Made by a program: the position numbers and the translations under genes. From Microbacterium luteolum (lineage in GTDB: Bacteria > Actinomycetota > Actinomycetes > Actinomycetales > Microbacteriaceae), in the NCBI RefSeq assembly GCF_039533965.1, contig NZ_BAAAUN010000001.1, positions 2,206,950 to 2,270,949 on the forward strand: 64,000 nucleotides of DNA. The letters are read 5' to 3'. The stretch's first letter is position 1, and each line of letters begins with the position of its first letter. The notes below the pieces were generated by a model. That model ran no database searches and had not been told where the DNA came from. It saw nothing but the letters and a program-made list of their open reading frames with translations. Below, piece by piece: positions 42,366 through 51,320 of this stretch.

Positions 42366-43741
42366 GCGCCGTGCTCCTTGGAGTCATCGGAAACGAATGC
42401 GGAAACGGCGTCGGCAAGACGGTCGATGTCGGCGGCCGAGGTGGCCTCGGTCACGCAGACCAGCAGCGTCCGCTCGTCGAGCACGACCCCGGGCTCGATG
42501 CCCTGGGCGCGCAGCGCGGTGACGACGTCGGCGGCACGCGCGGGGGCGAACCTGACCGTGAACTCGCGCAGGTGCAGCGCGGTGTCGCCGAGCTCCACGC
42601 CCGGGATCGCCGCGAGCTTCTGCTGCGCATGGCGCGTGCGGGCCAGCAGCAGCTCGCCCAGCTCGGCCATGCCGGCGGGGCCCATCAGCGAGAGGTACAC
42701 GCCGGTGGCGATGCCCCACAGCGCGGCGGCGGTGCCGACCCATTCCTTGCCTTCTTCCCGCTGCGCGAAGGAGGTGCGCTCGTAGGCGACGTCGCCGAAG
42801 CCGTACTCGCCCGGCACGTCCGTGGACTCCAGCCCGAACAGACGCGAGGGCATCTCCATCACGAACCGCTCGTCGTCATGCACGGCGATGAATCCGGCGT
42901 GGGCGCCGCCGAACCACTGGTGCAGCCCCAGCGACTGGATGTCGCCGGTGACGATGTCGGCGCCCTGCATCGACGGCGGCGTCAGCACCCCGTAGCCGAT
43001 CGGGTCGGTGCCGACCACGACGATCGCACCCACCGCGTGAGCGGCCTCGGCGATCTCTGCCAGCCGGGTCTCGACGGCGCCGGTGGCGCTGGGCGTCTCG
43101 ATCCAGACGGCGGCGACTCCGTCATCGAGCTGCTCGCGGAAGGCGTCGAGGTCGGCGGTGCCGTCGGCCGGCGCGACCTGTTCGATCGCGAGGCTCGTGC
43201 GGATGTAGTCGTGCACCTTCGAGAGCTTCTCCGGCAGGACGTCGCTCAGCGCCAGCACACGGCCGCGGCCGGTGAGGCGTCCGGCCATCGCGAGACCCGT
43301 GGCCGTCGCCTGGTACCCGTCGTAGGTCGGCACGTTCACGACATCCATCGCGAGCAGCTCGGCCATCAGCGACTGGTACTCGAACAGCGCCTGGAAGCGT
43401 CCGTGGTCCTCGTAGGGCTCGCCGGCGTAGGCGGTGAGGAACTCGCTGCGGCGGATCACCTCGTCGACGACGGCGGGGACGTAGTGGTTGTAGGTGCCGG
43501 CGCCGAGGAAGCTCAGACGCTCCTCGGTCGAGCGGTTCGTCGCGAGGATGCCGCGCACGTGACGCGCGAGATCCTGCTCGGCGACGAGCGGCGTGGGCAG
43601 GTCGAGCGCGCGCTGCAGGCGCAGCGACTCCGGCACGTCGGCGTAGAACTCCTCGACGGATTCTGCACCGACGGCGGCGAGCATCGCCGCGCGCGATTCG
43701 GGTGCCGTGTTGGGGATGTACGGATGCACGAACGTCGTCAT
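42362..43741 (-). CDS. gcvPA: glycine dehydrogenase (decarboxylating) subunit 1
   Basis: 459 residues. HPYIPNTAPESRAAML start, SFLGAGTYNHYVPAVVDEVI, EYQSLMAELLAMDVVNVPTYDG and GAGFIAVHDDERFVMEMPSRL-type blocks match the PLP-fold, Lys-less GcvPA subunit. Start ATG overlaps the stop of the GH42 gene by 4 bases, an unexpected partner. Same length as family members; no truncation. Confidence 0.93.
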   Translation of the reverse strand: MTTFVHPYIPNTAPESRAAMLAAVGAESVEEFYADVPESLRLQRALDLPTPLVAEQDLARHVRGILATNRSTEERLSFLGAGTYNHYVPAVVDEVIRRSEFLTAYAGEPYEDHGRFQALFEYQSLMAELLAMDVVNVPTYDGYQATATGLAMAGRLTGRGRVLALSDVLPEKLSKVHDYIRTSLAIEQVAPADGTADLDAFREQLDDGVAAVWIETPSATGAVETRLAEIAEAAHAVGAIVVVGTDPIGYGVLTPPSMQGADIVTGDIQSLGLHQWFGGAHAGFIAVHDDERFVMEMPSRLFGLESTDVPGEYGFGDVAYERTSFAQREEGKEWVGTAAALWGIATGVYLSLMGPAGMAELGELLLARTRHAQQKLAAIPGVELGDTALHLREFTVRFAPARAADVVTALRAQGIEPGVVLDERTLLVCVTEATSAADIDRLADAVSAFVSDDSKEHGA

Positions 43742-45837
43742 GCTTCCTCCTTCGGATCGTGGTCGTGCAGAGGCGGGGCCAGAGTGGCGAACGGGATGGC
43801 ATCGGACCGAGGCGACGCGAGGACCGCGACGCCGTAGCGGTCGAGATCCAGACGCCCGGAATGACGGATGCCGGTGAGCAGATCGGTGCCCGCATCGGCG
43901 ATCTCGAACGACACCGGAGCGCGTCCGTGGTTCAGGTAGAACGTGTAGTCGGTGTCGAGGTCGGCACGGGTGACGACCTCGACGTCGACGTCGGTGCCAT
44001 CGCGGGCGGGGAGTCCGGCCGTGCGCAGCACATCCCGGAAGATCGGCAGCATCCCCTCGGGTTCGACGATCGCGCTCAGGTACCAGGCGGAGCCGGTACC
44101 GACCGCGCGGCGCGTCACGGCGGGAAGGCTGTCGAGCTCGCCGCCGGCATACGTCCCGCGCACCTCGACGTCGTCGTCGACCTCGAGCCACTCGCTCCAC
44201 TGCGGCACGGTGAGGCTCTCACCCGCGTAGTCGATGACCGAGGTCAGTCCGTCGGCGATCGGCCACTGCTCGTCTACCTCGATGCCGAGGAGGTCGCGCA
44301 GCAGACCGGGCGCTCCGCCCTCGTGCACCTTCTCGGTCGCGTCAACGACGCCAGAGAACGGCCCGACAACCAGGTGCCCGCCGCGCTCGACGAACGCACG
44401 GAGCGCATCGGCCTGCGGCTGCTCGACGATGTAGAGGTTCGGCACCACGACCACGTCGTACGCGTCGAAGGGGCCCGTGGCGCGCACGGCATCCGTCGGC
44501 TGACCGAGCGTGTACAGCGCCCGGTGCCAGGCGCGGGCCTGCTGCGCCCACTGCAGTCGCTGCGACGGCAGCGACTCGACGGCGCTGATGCCCCACCAGG
44601 AGTCCCAGTCGACGACCAGCGCCACGCGCGAGCGCACCCTGCTGCCGCGCACCGGCTCGAGCTTCTTCAGCTCGAGTCCGAGCGCCTTGGTCTCCTGGAA
44701 GCTGCGCGACCGCTCGCCGCGGTGGCCGAGCATCGACGAGTGGAACTTCTCCTGCCCGTACCGGGCCTGGCGCCACTGGAAGAACATCACGGCATCCGAT
44801 CCGTGCGCGACAGCCTGCAGGCTCTCGACGCGGATCTTGCCCGGCGCCTTCGGCACGTTCACGTCGCGCCAGCTCGTGGCGCTCGCCGACGATTCGAGCA
44901 GCAGCCAGGGCTGCCCGCCCTTGAGCGAGCGCATGAGTCCGTAGTTGAGCGCGGCGCCGACGTGCGAGGACGGATCGGCGGGCTCGGGGTAGGCGTCGTC
45001 GGTGACGACGTCTTCGACCGCCGCGAAGTCCCAGTAGTCGAGGTCGCGGAACATGCTCATGAAGTTCGTGGTGACCGCGATGTCGGGCGTGACCTCGCGG
45101 AGCACGTCGATCTCGACCTGGAACAGCTCGAGCAGCGCATCGGACGAGAACCGCTCGAAGTCGAGCAGCTTGGTCGGGTTGACCGGACCGGGCGCCTTCT
45201 TCGGCGTCTCGATGTGCTCCCACGAGGTGTAGCGCTGGCCCCACACGTTGACGCCCCAGGCTTCGTTGAGCCCGTCGAGGTCGCCGTAGCGGTTCTGCAG
45301 CCAGCGGCGGAAATGCCGTGCCGACTCGGGGCACCAGCACCGGGAGGTGTGGTCGCCGTACTCGTTCGAGATGTGCCACATCGCCAGCCCCGGGTGCGCG
45401 CCGTAGCGCTCGGCCATGGCGCGGGTCATGCGTGCGACGTTCTCGCGCCAGATCGGCGAGGAGGGGCAGTAGGTCTGCCGAGAGCCGAACTCGAGCCGGT
45501 GCCCGTCGGCATCCCACGGCGCCATCTCGGGGTGCGCTCGCAGCAGCCACGAGGGCGGGGTCGCGGTGGCGGTGGCGAGGTCGATCGCGATGCCGGCATC
45601 CCACAGCAGGTCGATGATGCGGTCGAGCCAGCCCCAGTCGTAGACGCCGGGTTCGGGCTCGAGCTGCGGCCAGCTGAAGATCGGCAGGCTGACCATGTTG
45701 ACGCCCGCTTCGCGCATCAGACGGATGTCTTCGTGCCAGGTCTCCTCCGACCACTGGTCGGGGTTGTAGTCGCCGCCGTAGGCGAGCGCGTCGAGGCGGA
45801 CGCGCCGGATCGGCTGGTCGGCTGCGGATGCGGGCAC
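43738..45837 (-). CDS. GH42 beta-galactosidase
   Basis: 699 residues, no signal peptide (cytoplasmic). YGGDYNPDQWSEETW opens the barrel; WHISNEYG carries acid/base Glu159, and LLLESSAS nucleophile Glu315; Cys124 and CWC (167-169) form the structural zinc site of the family. Trimerisation and C-terminal beta domains follow to the end. GTG chosen because GAGAGGAG lies 5 bases before it; an ATG further up would start inside the promoter. First gene of a five-gene unit with gcvPA, gcvPB, the NAD-kinase-like gene and an SDR, facing a GntR regulator. Confidence 0.94.
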   Translation of the reverse strand: MPASAADQPIRRVRLDALAYGGDYNPDQWSEETWHEDIRLMREAGVNMVSLPIFSWPQLEPEPGVYDWGWLDRIIDLLWDAGIAIDLATATATPPSWLLRAHPEMAPWDADGHRLEFGSRQTYCPSSPIWRENVARMTRAMAERYGAHPGLAMWHISNEYGDHTSRCWCPESARHFRRWLQNRYGDLDGLNEAWGVNVWGQRYTSWEHIETPKKAPGPVNPTKLLDFERFSSDALLELFQVEIDVLREVTPDIAVTTNFMSMFRDLDYWDFAAVEDVVTDDAYPEPADPSSHVGAALNYGLMRSLKGGQPWLLLESSASATSWRDVNVPKAPGKIRVESLQAVAHGSDAVMFFQWRQARYGQEKFHSSMLGHRGERSRSFQETKALGLELKKLEPVRGSRVRSRVALVVDWDSWWGISAVESLPSQRLQWAQQARAWHRALYTLGQPTDAVRATGPFDAYDVVVVPNLYIVEQPQADALRAFVERGGHLVVGPFSGVVDATEKVHEGGAPGLLRDLLGIEVDEQWPIADGLTSVIDYAGESLTVPQWSEWLEVDDDVEVRGTYAGGELDSLPAVTRRAVGTGSAWYLSAIVEPEGMLPIFRDVLRTAGLPARDGTDVDVEVVTRADLDTDYTFYLNHGRAPVSFEIADAGTDLLTGIRHSGRLDLDRYGVAVLASPRSDAIPFATLAPPLHDHDPKEEA

Positions 45838-45903
45838 GACGGCTCCTCTCTGAGTTCTCCCCTGCGGTCGCGGTGTCGCTCTGGCGCTTTTCCGGAACCG
45901 GTT

Positions 45904-45947
45904 GTATTCTGTATACACACACTAGGACGTCGTCCAGAGGCCGTCAA
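45904..45947 (-). promoter_or_regulatory. GH42 operon promoter with GntR operator
   Basis: On the minus strand TTGACG (45942-45947), 17 bases, TAGTGT (45919-45924). Around the expected start point lies GTATTCTGTATACA (45904-45917, plus-strand text) with the TGTATACA palindrome. The identical 14 bases occur at 63142-63155 in front of the second sugar ABC operon. Confidence 0.75.
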
Positions 45948-45985
45948 CCCATAGGCTGACGGGCAGGCGGCAGAACGGGAGAGGC

Positions 45986-46642
45986 ATGGCGATCGAACGC
46001 AGGAACCTGCGCTCGCAGGTGCGTGCGGAGCTTCTGGAGCGGATGCGAGCCGGCCTCGTTCAGCCCGGCGAGGGCATCAACGAGGTGCAGCTGGCCACCG
46101 AGCTCGGCGTCAGCCGCACACCCCTCCGCGAAGCACTCATCGCCCTGGAATCCGAGGGGCAGATCGAGAGCGAGAACGGCAAGGGCTTCCGGTTCGTGCC
46201 GCTCAGCGCCTCGGAGTTCCGAGACCTCGCTCCCGTCATGGCCACCCTGGAGAGCCTCGCCCTCGAGCTCAGTCCTCCCGACGAGCTGCGCGAGATCGGC
46301 ATCCGTCTGAAGGAGATGGCGGATGCCTTCGCCGACGAGCTCGTCGAGCACCAGCTCGTCATCACCAAGGACGACGAGTGGCACAGCGTCATGCTGTCGG
46401 CCTGCCCGAACACGCGTCTGCTCGCGGTCATCGAGAGCGTGCGCAGCTCGTTCCACCGCTACGAGTCACTGCTCGTTCCGGAAGACGTGAAGGTCGAGCG
46501 CGTGGCCGCCGAGCACGCCGAGATCGCCCGCCGCCTGGCCGCGGGCGACATCCCCGGCGCCGTCGAGGCGCTGAAGCTCAACTGGCTGCACGGCATGCAG
46601 CGCATCCTCGACAACGCGACGAGCAGCTACTTCACCGCGTAG
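45986..46642 (+). CDS. GntR family regulator, FadR/FCD type
   Basis: 218 residues. Winged helix at 8-68 (QVRAELLERMRAGLVQPGEG; LATELGVSRTPLREALIALE) and a helical FCD-like ligand domain with DDEWHSVMLSACPN and the late His block AEHAEIARRLAAGD. GGGAGAGG precedes the ATG. Divergent from the GH42 operon, whose operator it most likely binds; the same operator at 63 kb suggests a second target. Confidence 0.93.
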   Translation: MAIERRNLRSQVRAELLERMRAGLVQPGEGINEVQLATELGVSRTPLREALIALESEGQIESENGKGFRFVPLSASEFRDLAPVMATLESLALELSPPDELREIGIRLKEMADAFADELVEHQLVITKDDEWHSVMLSACPNTRLLAVIESVRSSFHRYESLLVPEDVKVERVAAEHAEIARRLAAGDIPGAVEALKLNWLHGMQRILDNATSSYFTA

Positions 46643-46787
46643 CGATCGCCGCGCGGATGTCGGCGATCGCCGCATCGATCTCGTCTTCGCGAGGGCCGCG
46701 CAGCCCCGATCCGTTGCGAGGAACCAGAGTCAGCGAGATCTCTTCATCCGACTCGGTGAGCGACAGAACGAGGGCGGCATAGGACAT
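46632..46787 (-). CDS. small hypothetical protein
   Basis: 51 residues from an ATG with a strong GGGGGAGG site 8 bases upstream; the frame stays open to 46979 but the extra N-terminus is poorly coding-like. Acidic C-terminal helix (REDEIDAAIADIRAAIA). Overlaps the 3' end of the GntR gene by 11 bases, convergent. Family not recognised. The 257 bases upstream (46788-47044) show no other gene. Confidence 0.45.
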   Translation of the reverse strand: MSYAALVLSLTESDEEISLTLVPRNGSGLRGPREDEIDAAIADIRAAIATR

Positions 46788-47044
46788 GCTCGTGGCCTCC
46801 CCCCGATCTGAAATAGTCACCCAGCCGGCGCTGGTGCCCTGCCTCTGCTCCCCGTCACGAGCAGCAAATTGCGCCTGCATGAACGCGAACGCGCCGCGAA
46901 CACCAGCGGCGCGGTTCCGCGACGTTACCGCCGCCGCTGAGGCGCCCCGGTTCGGCCGAGCGTCGCGGCGGGGCCGCACAGCCTGCTCCTGGCGCCCTTC
47001 AACACGGAGGGTGCGTCGCCGGTGGGTCGTGAACGAAACCGGAT

Positions 47045-47491
47045 TTACCAGTAACCTCGAAGCGCGTTTCTATAATGAGGATTCTCGCGAAGGTCAGGAT
47101 GATCAGCTTCGATGCGCGCCCTGACCTGGGACAACATTTGCTCGGCAGCGTTCTGGAATTCGGACATCAATACGACCGAAGCCCCCGGCGCATATTCGGG
47201 CGTGATGACAACTTCATTCCCGCGCGGAATGAAGTCAATAATGACACCCGATTCCGTAAAGTCGAATACGTCGGGCCGCCCGAGACTCAAGGTGTCTCCA
47301 ATCATTCGCATACAGATTGCAAAGTCTAGAATGGGAACCCAACCCCACTGCGCACTAATGTCTACGCTGGCGACCTTGAATATGATGTCACCGAGAAAGC
47401 AATCATACCGGAGAGAGACCTCCCCGACTTCGTGCCACACGACATCAGTAAGCGATGAATCACGATGGATGGCGAAGTCTAATTCGATCAT
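47045..47491 (-). CDS. hypothetical protein, immunity-like
   Basis: 148 residues, acidic, mixed alpha/beta, rich in aromatic and hydrophobic residues (SAQWGWVPILDFAICMRMIG; FDFTESGVIIDFIPRG). Composition and base usage are AT-richer than the flanks. ATG has GAGAG just upstream; an in-frame extension to 47578 lacks a ribosome site. It lies behind a broken RHS toxin tail with two similar-sized unknown genes, the usual setting of contact-toxin immunity genes; that function is inference only. Confidence 0.7.
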   Translation of the reverse strand: MIELDFAIHRDSSLTDVVWHEVGEVSLRYDCFLGDIIFKVASVDISAQWGWVPILDFAICMRMIGDTLSLGRPDVFDFTESGVIIDFIPRGNEVVITPEYAPGASVVLMSEFQNAAEQMLSQVRARIEADHPDLRENPHYRNALRGYW

Positions 47492-47623
47492 TCCGCTCTC
47501 TTTCGAATGGAAAGGCCGTCTGTATGAACTCGTAGTGATCCAGCCGAATCCAGAATGCGCCCCTCCCCACCGGCGCATTGACCCGCTTGCCTTTGGGAAC
47601 CTGCTGCGATCCGGTCAGTACTG

Positions 47624-48259
47624 CTAGTCCGACCGGTTCTTCGGGATGAAACGCCGACTCGTCTTGTCGAGCAACTCCACAAAGTTCTGTGCTTTCAAGG
47701 GCACAGGGTCCAATCTAAATTGGTTCAATGGGTGCCCCTCGGGCAACTCAAGAATTGTTGGCGAACCGCTTCGGGCTTCCAGCACATGGACTCCGTAGCT
47801 GTGAACGATTCTGGCGAGATCCAAGTTTGCATGCAGCGCAGGTCCGTCAAAGGGAAAACCCATGATTACATGACACTGATACGAGACGTTTTTCTTCCCC
47901 CACGTGAAGAACTCCCAATACAGTTCGGGATGACGAGAAATCATCAAATCACCAAGGTAAAGCGCGACGTCTTCGCAGACCGAGAGCGATACGCCGTCCG
48001 GAGTGTCGGTACCTGAGAGTGGACTCATCGCCTCCACAAACCAGTCGTTCAGTAGTTGCACATCCCGATCGCTACCGTCGAGCGAGTTCCCCACAGGCTC
48101 AAGCAAATTGCGCAGTGCGACGATCCGGTCCGACTTTGAGGTCATCGTACGCTCGAACTGAGCACGGGCCTCAGTCCGCGGCAGCTCTTGCAAAATCCAG
48201 TATGGATCTTGTTCGTTCAGCGGGTATGACGCCCAGCTTTCTATGGCACGACTTGCCAT
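47624..48259 (-). CDS. hypothetical protein next to RHS tail, immunity-like
   Basis: 211 residues (219 if the GTG at 48283 is used). Acidic, no membrane segment or signal; WYW/WEFF-type aromatic clusters and a Lys/Arg-rich end (LDKTSRRFIPKNRSD). Its start overlaps the end of the RHS remnant, the position normally taken by the cognate immunity gene of an RHS C-terminal toxin. AT-richer than the surroundings. No family recognised. Confidence 0.7.
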   Translation of the reverse strand: MASRAIESWASYPLNEQDPYWILQELPRTEARAQFERTMTSKSDRIVALRNLLEPVGNSLDGSDRDVQLLNDWFVEAMSPLSGTDTPDGVSLSVCEDVALYLGDLMISRHPELYWEFFTWGKKNVSYQCHVIMGFPFDGPALHANLDLARIVHSYGVHVLEARSGSPTILELPEGHPLNQFRLDPVPLKAQNFVELLDKTSRRFIPKNRSD

Positions 48260-48528
48260 GTGATTCCATTCTTTGTCAGGCACTCGGCTAGCGGACCGCT
48301 CGGGCCGACGCGGTCGGTTGTGGGACTACGAGTGAACAGCCACTTGACACTATTGACCGTTCCCTCTGCGATCTTCTGCCCCCACGCCACGTCACCGCCA
48401 GCGGCTTGCAGATACTTCGTCGTCACGGCCGGAGCAGAACCCGCCGGATCCATCGTCCGCGACACGATCCGCCCCGACGCATCCCGCACGATCTGCACAG
48501 TGGTGCCGCCGTCCCGACATCCCGGGCG
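48241..48528 (-). pseudogene. truncated C-terminal end of an RHS-repeat protein
   Basis: GGTTVQIVRDASGRIVSRT followed by KYLQAAGGDVAWGQKI is RHS/YD-repeat sequence, read without an initiator and cut off upstream by a stop (48529-48531). The last 45 or so residues (after AWGQKI) are a variable tail ending LTKNGITWQVVP. The large N-terminal shell of the RHS protein is missing, so this is a displaced toxin-tip remnant rather than a working gene; translation from the GTG at 48498 would give 86 residues at most. Confidence 0.75.
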
Positions 48529-48592
48529 TCAGGAGACAGCCTGCCGGTGGCGGATCGCGAGTCCATCACCTGTCACTCGAACATCCGACGGA

Positions 48593-49213
48593 CTATCGGT
48601 CTCGGAGCTCTTGAATTCGGAAGTCCTTCGGCCCGACACTCAATAGGAACTCCGCCACGTCGCGCCGCCAGACGATCTGCCGAAACGACTGGTATCCAGC
48701 GCCAAACCACTCGGGACTTGCCACCACGGGGCGCTCCAGAGCGAGAACCGCGGGCGCCGGCGGCGGCAAGACGTCCATCCCCACCGGCATCCACCTCACG
48801 ACCCCGCACACGGCACACTCCTCAGCGGCCTCACCGTGTATCGGGGTGATCAGCTTCTCCAGGTCGTCCGGCTCGAACCAGCTGGCCGGGCTGGAATCAA
48901 CAACCACTTGCACCGCGTCAAGCTCACCCTTCGGAGCGCGGACTGGGCGGAACGTCAAACCGAATTCAGATTCAGCTCGCGCTCGGAACTGCGACTCCAT
49001 GCAGTAGACGTCATACTGCCAGAACGGCACCCAGCCGCCGGACACGGTCAACCCGCGACTCTGCAGAACGATCGAGCCGGACTGCGGATGTTGCGGCACC
49101 CCGCACACACGGCACCAACCATCTTCCCCGTACATCGGAGTCAGGCCCCACGAATCCTCGGGCCACGGCCACCCCCGATTCCGCCGCAACACGATCTCCA
49201 CATAGTCCGTCAT
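48593..49213 (-). CDS. hypothetical protein with two CxxC repeats
   Basis: 206 residues built as a tandem duplication: each half has a (T)PMYGED/TPIHGEA lead, a CRVCG or CAVCG zinc-type pair (about residues 34-37 and 133-136), then an aromatic WVPFWQYDVY / YQSFRQIVWRR segment. The design resembles multi-CxxCG proteins found as immunity candidates beside polymorphic toxins. ATG preceded by GGGG. No catalytic motif. Confidence 0.75.
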   Translation of the reverse strand: MTDYVEIVLRRNRGWPWPEDSWGLTPMYGEDGWCRVCGVPQHPQSGSIVLQSRGLTVSGGWVPFWQYDVYCMESQFRARAESEFGLTFRPVRAPKGELDAVQVVVDSSPASWFEPDDLEKLITPIHGEAAEECAVCGVVRWMPVGMDVLPPPAPAVLALERPVVASPEWFGAGYQSFRQIVWRRDVAEFLLSVGPKDFRIQELRDR

Positions 49214-49399
49214 CCGAGCCCCAATGCTTTAAGAATCTAAAGATCGTCCTGGTAAATGACCTGCGGTGCATCGTTCTCGACGATCCATACGAAATCGCGG
49301 CGCGCCAGGCCTTGTGAGCATCTGGCGCCCTCCGCGAGTGAGTCACATCCCACTTGAGTCCAGGATGTGCGGCTTGAAGGCGCCAATTGCGGCATCGGT

Positions 49400-49639
49400 T
49401 CAGAACTCACCGATTCTTTCGGGCAAGACAATCGCCAGGCCCATCAGCACGACCCCGACTACTATCTGCAGAACCCCGAGCAAAAGGACGTACAACGCCG
49501 CATTGGCATTCGGTCCACGCAGGATCCCCGCTTGAATCATGTTCGACGACATTCGACGTCGCGCGACGACCGAGGTGACGCCCGCGGCCAGCGCGAGCAG
49601 ACTGAGAATCCCGAGTATCACGGTCACAACGTTGGGCAC
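49400..49639 (-). CDS. small two-helix membrane protein
   Basis: 79 residues with two membrane segments (about 4-25 and 46-70) separated by a basic loop containing RRR. GTG start with GAGGGAG 4 bases upstream. Function unknown; small membrane proteins of this kind can be immunity factors for membrane-acting toxins, but nothing specific supports that here. Confidence 0.65.
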   Translation of the reverse strand: MPNVVTVILGILSLLALAAGVTSVVARRRMSSNMIQAGILRGPNANAALYVLLLGVLQIVVGVVLMGLAIVLPERIGEF

Positions 49640-50049
49640 GATTCTCCCTCGAGTCTCGAACTGATGTCGAAGGCAACTCTAATTTGCACCTGCGGATGCG
49701 AGCAGCCGAACCTCTTCGAAACCGCTGACACGCCGTGCGACCCACATGGGACGCCCAGCGCTACACGGAGTCGCGTTGCGATGCCCCGACTGCGGCATAG
49801 GAGAACTGCGCATCCCCGAGACGCTTCGTGCTCCCGCGGACGTCATACGCGATCTCGCCGCCACGAGAGCATCCGCAACCGTCGTTGCCCAACATGTCGA
49901 CGTCAACATACGATGGCGGGGAAGACGTGCCCGCGCGCGGTGCGGCGAACCGCGTGTCTTCACGTCTCGAACTCTGCGCAAACAGGCCTTTCCCGAGATT
50001 TCAACGATCGATCGATGATCTCGCGAAAGTAACGAAACCATCACAGCCG
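49640..50049. other. gene-poor stretch, weak coding signal
   Basis: 410 bases between the small membrane gene and the operator of the monosaccharide transporter. A plus-strand frame at 49746-50018 (90 residues, one CPDCG pair, Arg-rich end) is the only candidate, without a ribosome site; I do not call it. TCGAGTCTCGAACT at 49649-49662 is a direct copy of part of the palindrome at 50050, and a shorter copy (GTCTCGAACTC) lies at 49964. Confidence 0.5.
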
Positions 50050-50074
50050 CTTGACTTCGAGTCTCGAACTCAAG
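50050..50074. promoter_or_regulatory. 25-base near-perfect palindrome, transporter operator
   Basis: Arms CTTGACTTCGAG and CTCGAACTCAAG around a central T; 11 of 12 pairs match. It includes a TTGACT -35-like hexamer at 50051, so binding would block the promoter of the downstream binding-protein gene. The ROK regulator at 54133 is the likely ligand. Confidence 0.75.
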
Positions 50075-50156
50075 AAAGTGTGTCAAGCGAACCTTCACCG
50101 AAGCGGGTTCGCGGGCGTCGAGAGAGACGCCGCCGTTCACAGCGAAGGAGCTCGGA

Positions 50157-51311
50157 ATGAAGAAGAAGTATGCACTGGCCGCACTCGGCCTGGTGGGGGC
50201 TCTCGCCCTCGCAGGATGCGGTGGTGGCGGCGCCGGCTCAGCGGGCGGCGGCGACGACAAGGGCTCGGTCGACAAGGGCGACCTCCTGATCGGCGTGTCC
50301 ATGCCCACGCAGACCTCCGAGCGCTGGATCGCCGACGGCAGCGCCGTCGAGGCGGGCCTCGAGGACTCCGGCTACCAGGTCGACCTGCAGTACGCCGGCG
50401 ACGACATCCCCACCCAGGGCCAGCAGATCGACCAGATGATCACCAAGGGCGCGGATCTCCTGATCATCGCGGCCATCGACGGCACCGCGCTCTCCTCGCA
50501 GCTCGACGCCGCGGCGGCCGCCAACATCCCGGTCATCTCGTACGACCGACTGATCCGTGACAGCGAGAACGTCGACTTCTACGTCACGTTCGACAACTAC
50601 AAGGTCGGCGTCCAGCAGGCGACCTCGCTGCTCGTGGGCCTCGGCGTGCTCGACGCGGACGGCAAGGAGACCGACGTCAAGGGCCCGTTCAACATCGAGC
50701 TCTTCGCCGGATCGCTCGATGACAACAACGCGCACTTCTTCTGGCAGGGCGCGATGGACACGCTGCAGCCGTTCCTCGACGACGGCGTGCTCGCCGTGCC
50801 GTCCGGGCAGACCGACATCGAGCAGGCGGCGATCCTGCGCTGGCAGCAGGAGACGGCGCAGAAGCGCATGGAAGACCTGCTGACCTCGACCTACGGCAAC
50901 GGCACCAAGCTCGACGGAGTCCTCTCGCCGTACGACGGCCTCTCGCGAGGCATCATCACGGCGCTGCAGGGCACCGGCGGACTCGGCGCGAACATCGAGG
51001 CCGGCCTTCCGATCGTCACCGGTCAGGATGCCGAGATCGGCTCGGTCAGCCTGATCAACCAGGGCGTGCAGTTCGCGTCGATCTTCAAGGACACGCGCAA
51101 GCTCGCCGAGCAGTCGGTCGTGGTCGCCGAGGCCATGCTCCAGGGCGATGAGCCTGAGGCCAACGACACGAAGACCTACGACAACGGCGTGAAGGTCGTC
51201 CCGTCGTACCTGCTCCAGTCGGACATCGTCTACAAGGACAACATCACGTCGCTCCTCGTCGATTCCGGTTACTGGACCCAGGCCGAGGTCGACTCGGGCG
51301 TCGCCGAATAG
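50157..51311 (+). CDS. chvE: monosaccharide ABC transporter substrate-binding lipoprotein (ChvE type)
   Basis: 384 residues. MKKK signal, lipobox LAGC, Gly-rich linker, then a periplasmic-binding-protein-1-like fold: DLLIGVSMPTQTSERWIADG is typical of ChvE/XylF sugar binders, ISYDRLI and GQDAEIGSVSLINQGVQF (hinge) likewise. GAAGGAG precedes the ATG. First gene of the GguAB-type operon; substrates are probably several aldoses (xylose, arabinose, glucose or galactose). Confidence 0.92.
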   Translation: MKKKYALAALGLVGALALAGCGGGGAGSAGGGDDKGSVDKGDLLIGVSMPTQTSERWIADGSAVEAGLEDSGYQVDLQYAGDDIPTQGQQIDQMITKGADLLIIAAIDGTALSSQLDAAAAANIPVISYDRLIRDSENVDFYVTFDNYKVGVQQATSLLVGLGVLDADGKETDVKGPFNIELFAGSLDDNNAHFFWQGAMDTLQPFLDDGVLAVPSGQTDIEQAAILRWQQETAQKRMEDLLTSTYGNGTKLDGVLSPYDGLSRGIITALQGTGGLGANIEAGLPIVTGQDAEIGSVSLINQGVQFASIFKDTRKLAEQSVVVAEAMLQGDEPEANDTKTYDNGVKVVPSYLLQSDIVYKDNITSLLVDSGYWTQAEVDSGVAE

Positions 51312-51320
51312 TCCCTGACC

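Noticed and set aside
45838-45985. Glycine riboswitch before the GH42-gcv operon
   Set aside because: The leader is short and holds only the GntR operator and promoter; no paired aptamer structure is visible.
49237-49431. 64-codon minus-strand frame with a protein-like tail
   Set aside because: Only a TTG start with no ribosome site, and it overlaps the small membrane gene; at best a gene remnant.
49746-50018. 90-codon plus-strand frame with CPDCG
   Set aside because: No ribosome site and weak codon-position bias; left as gene-poor sequence.
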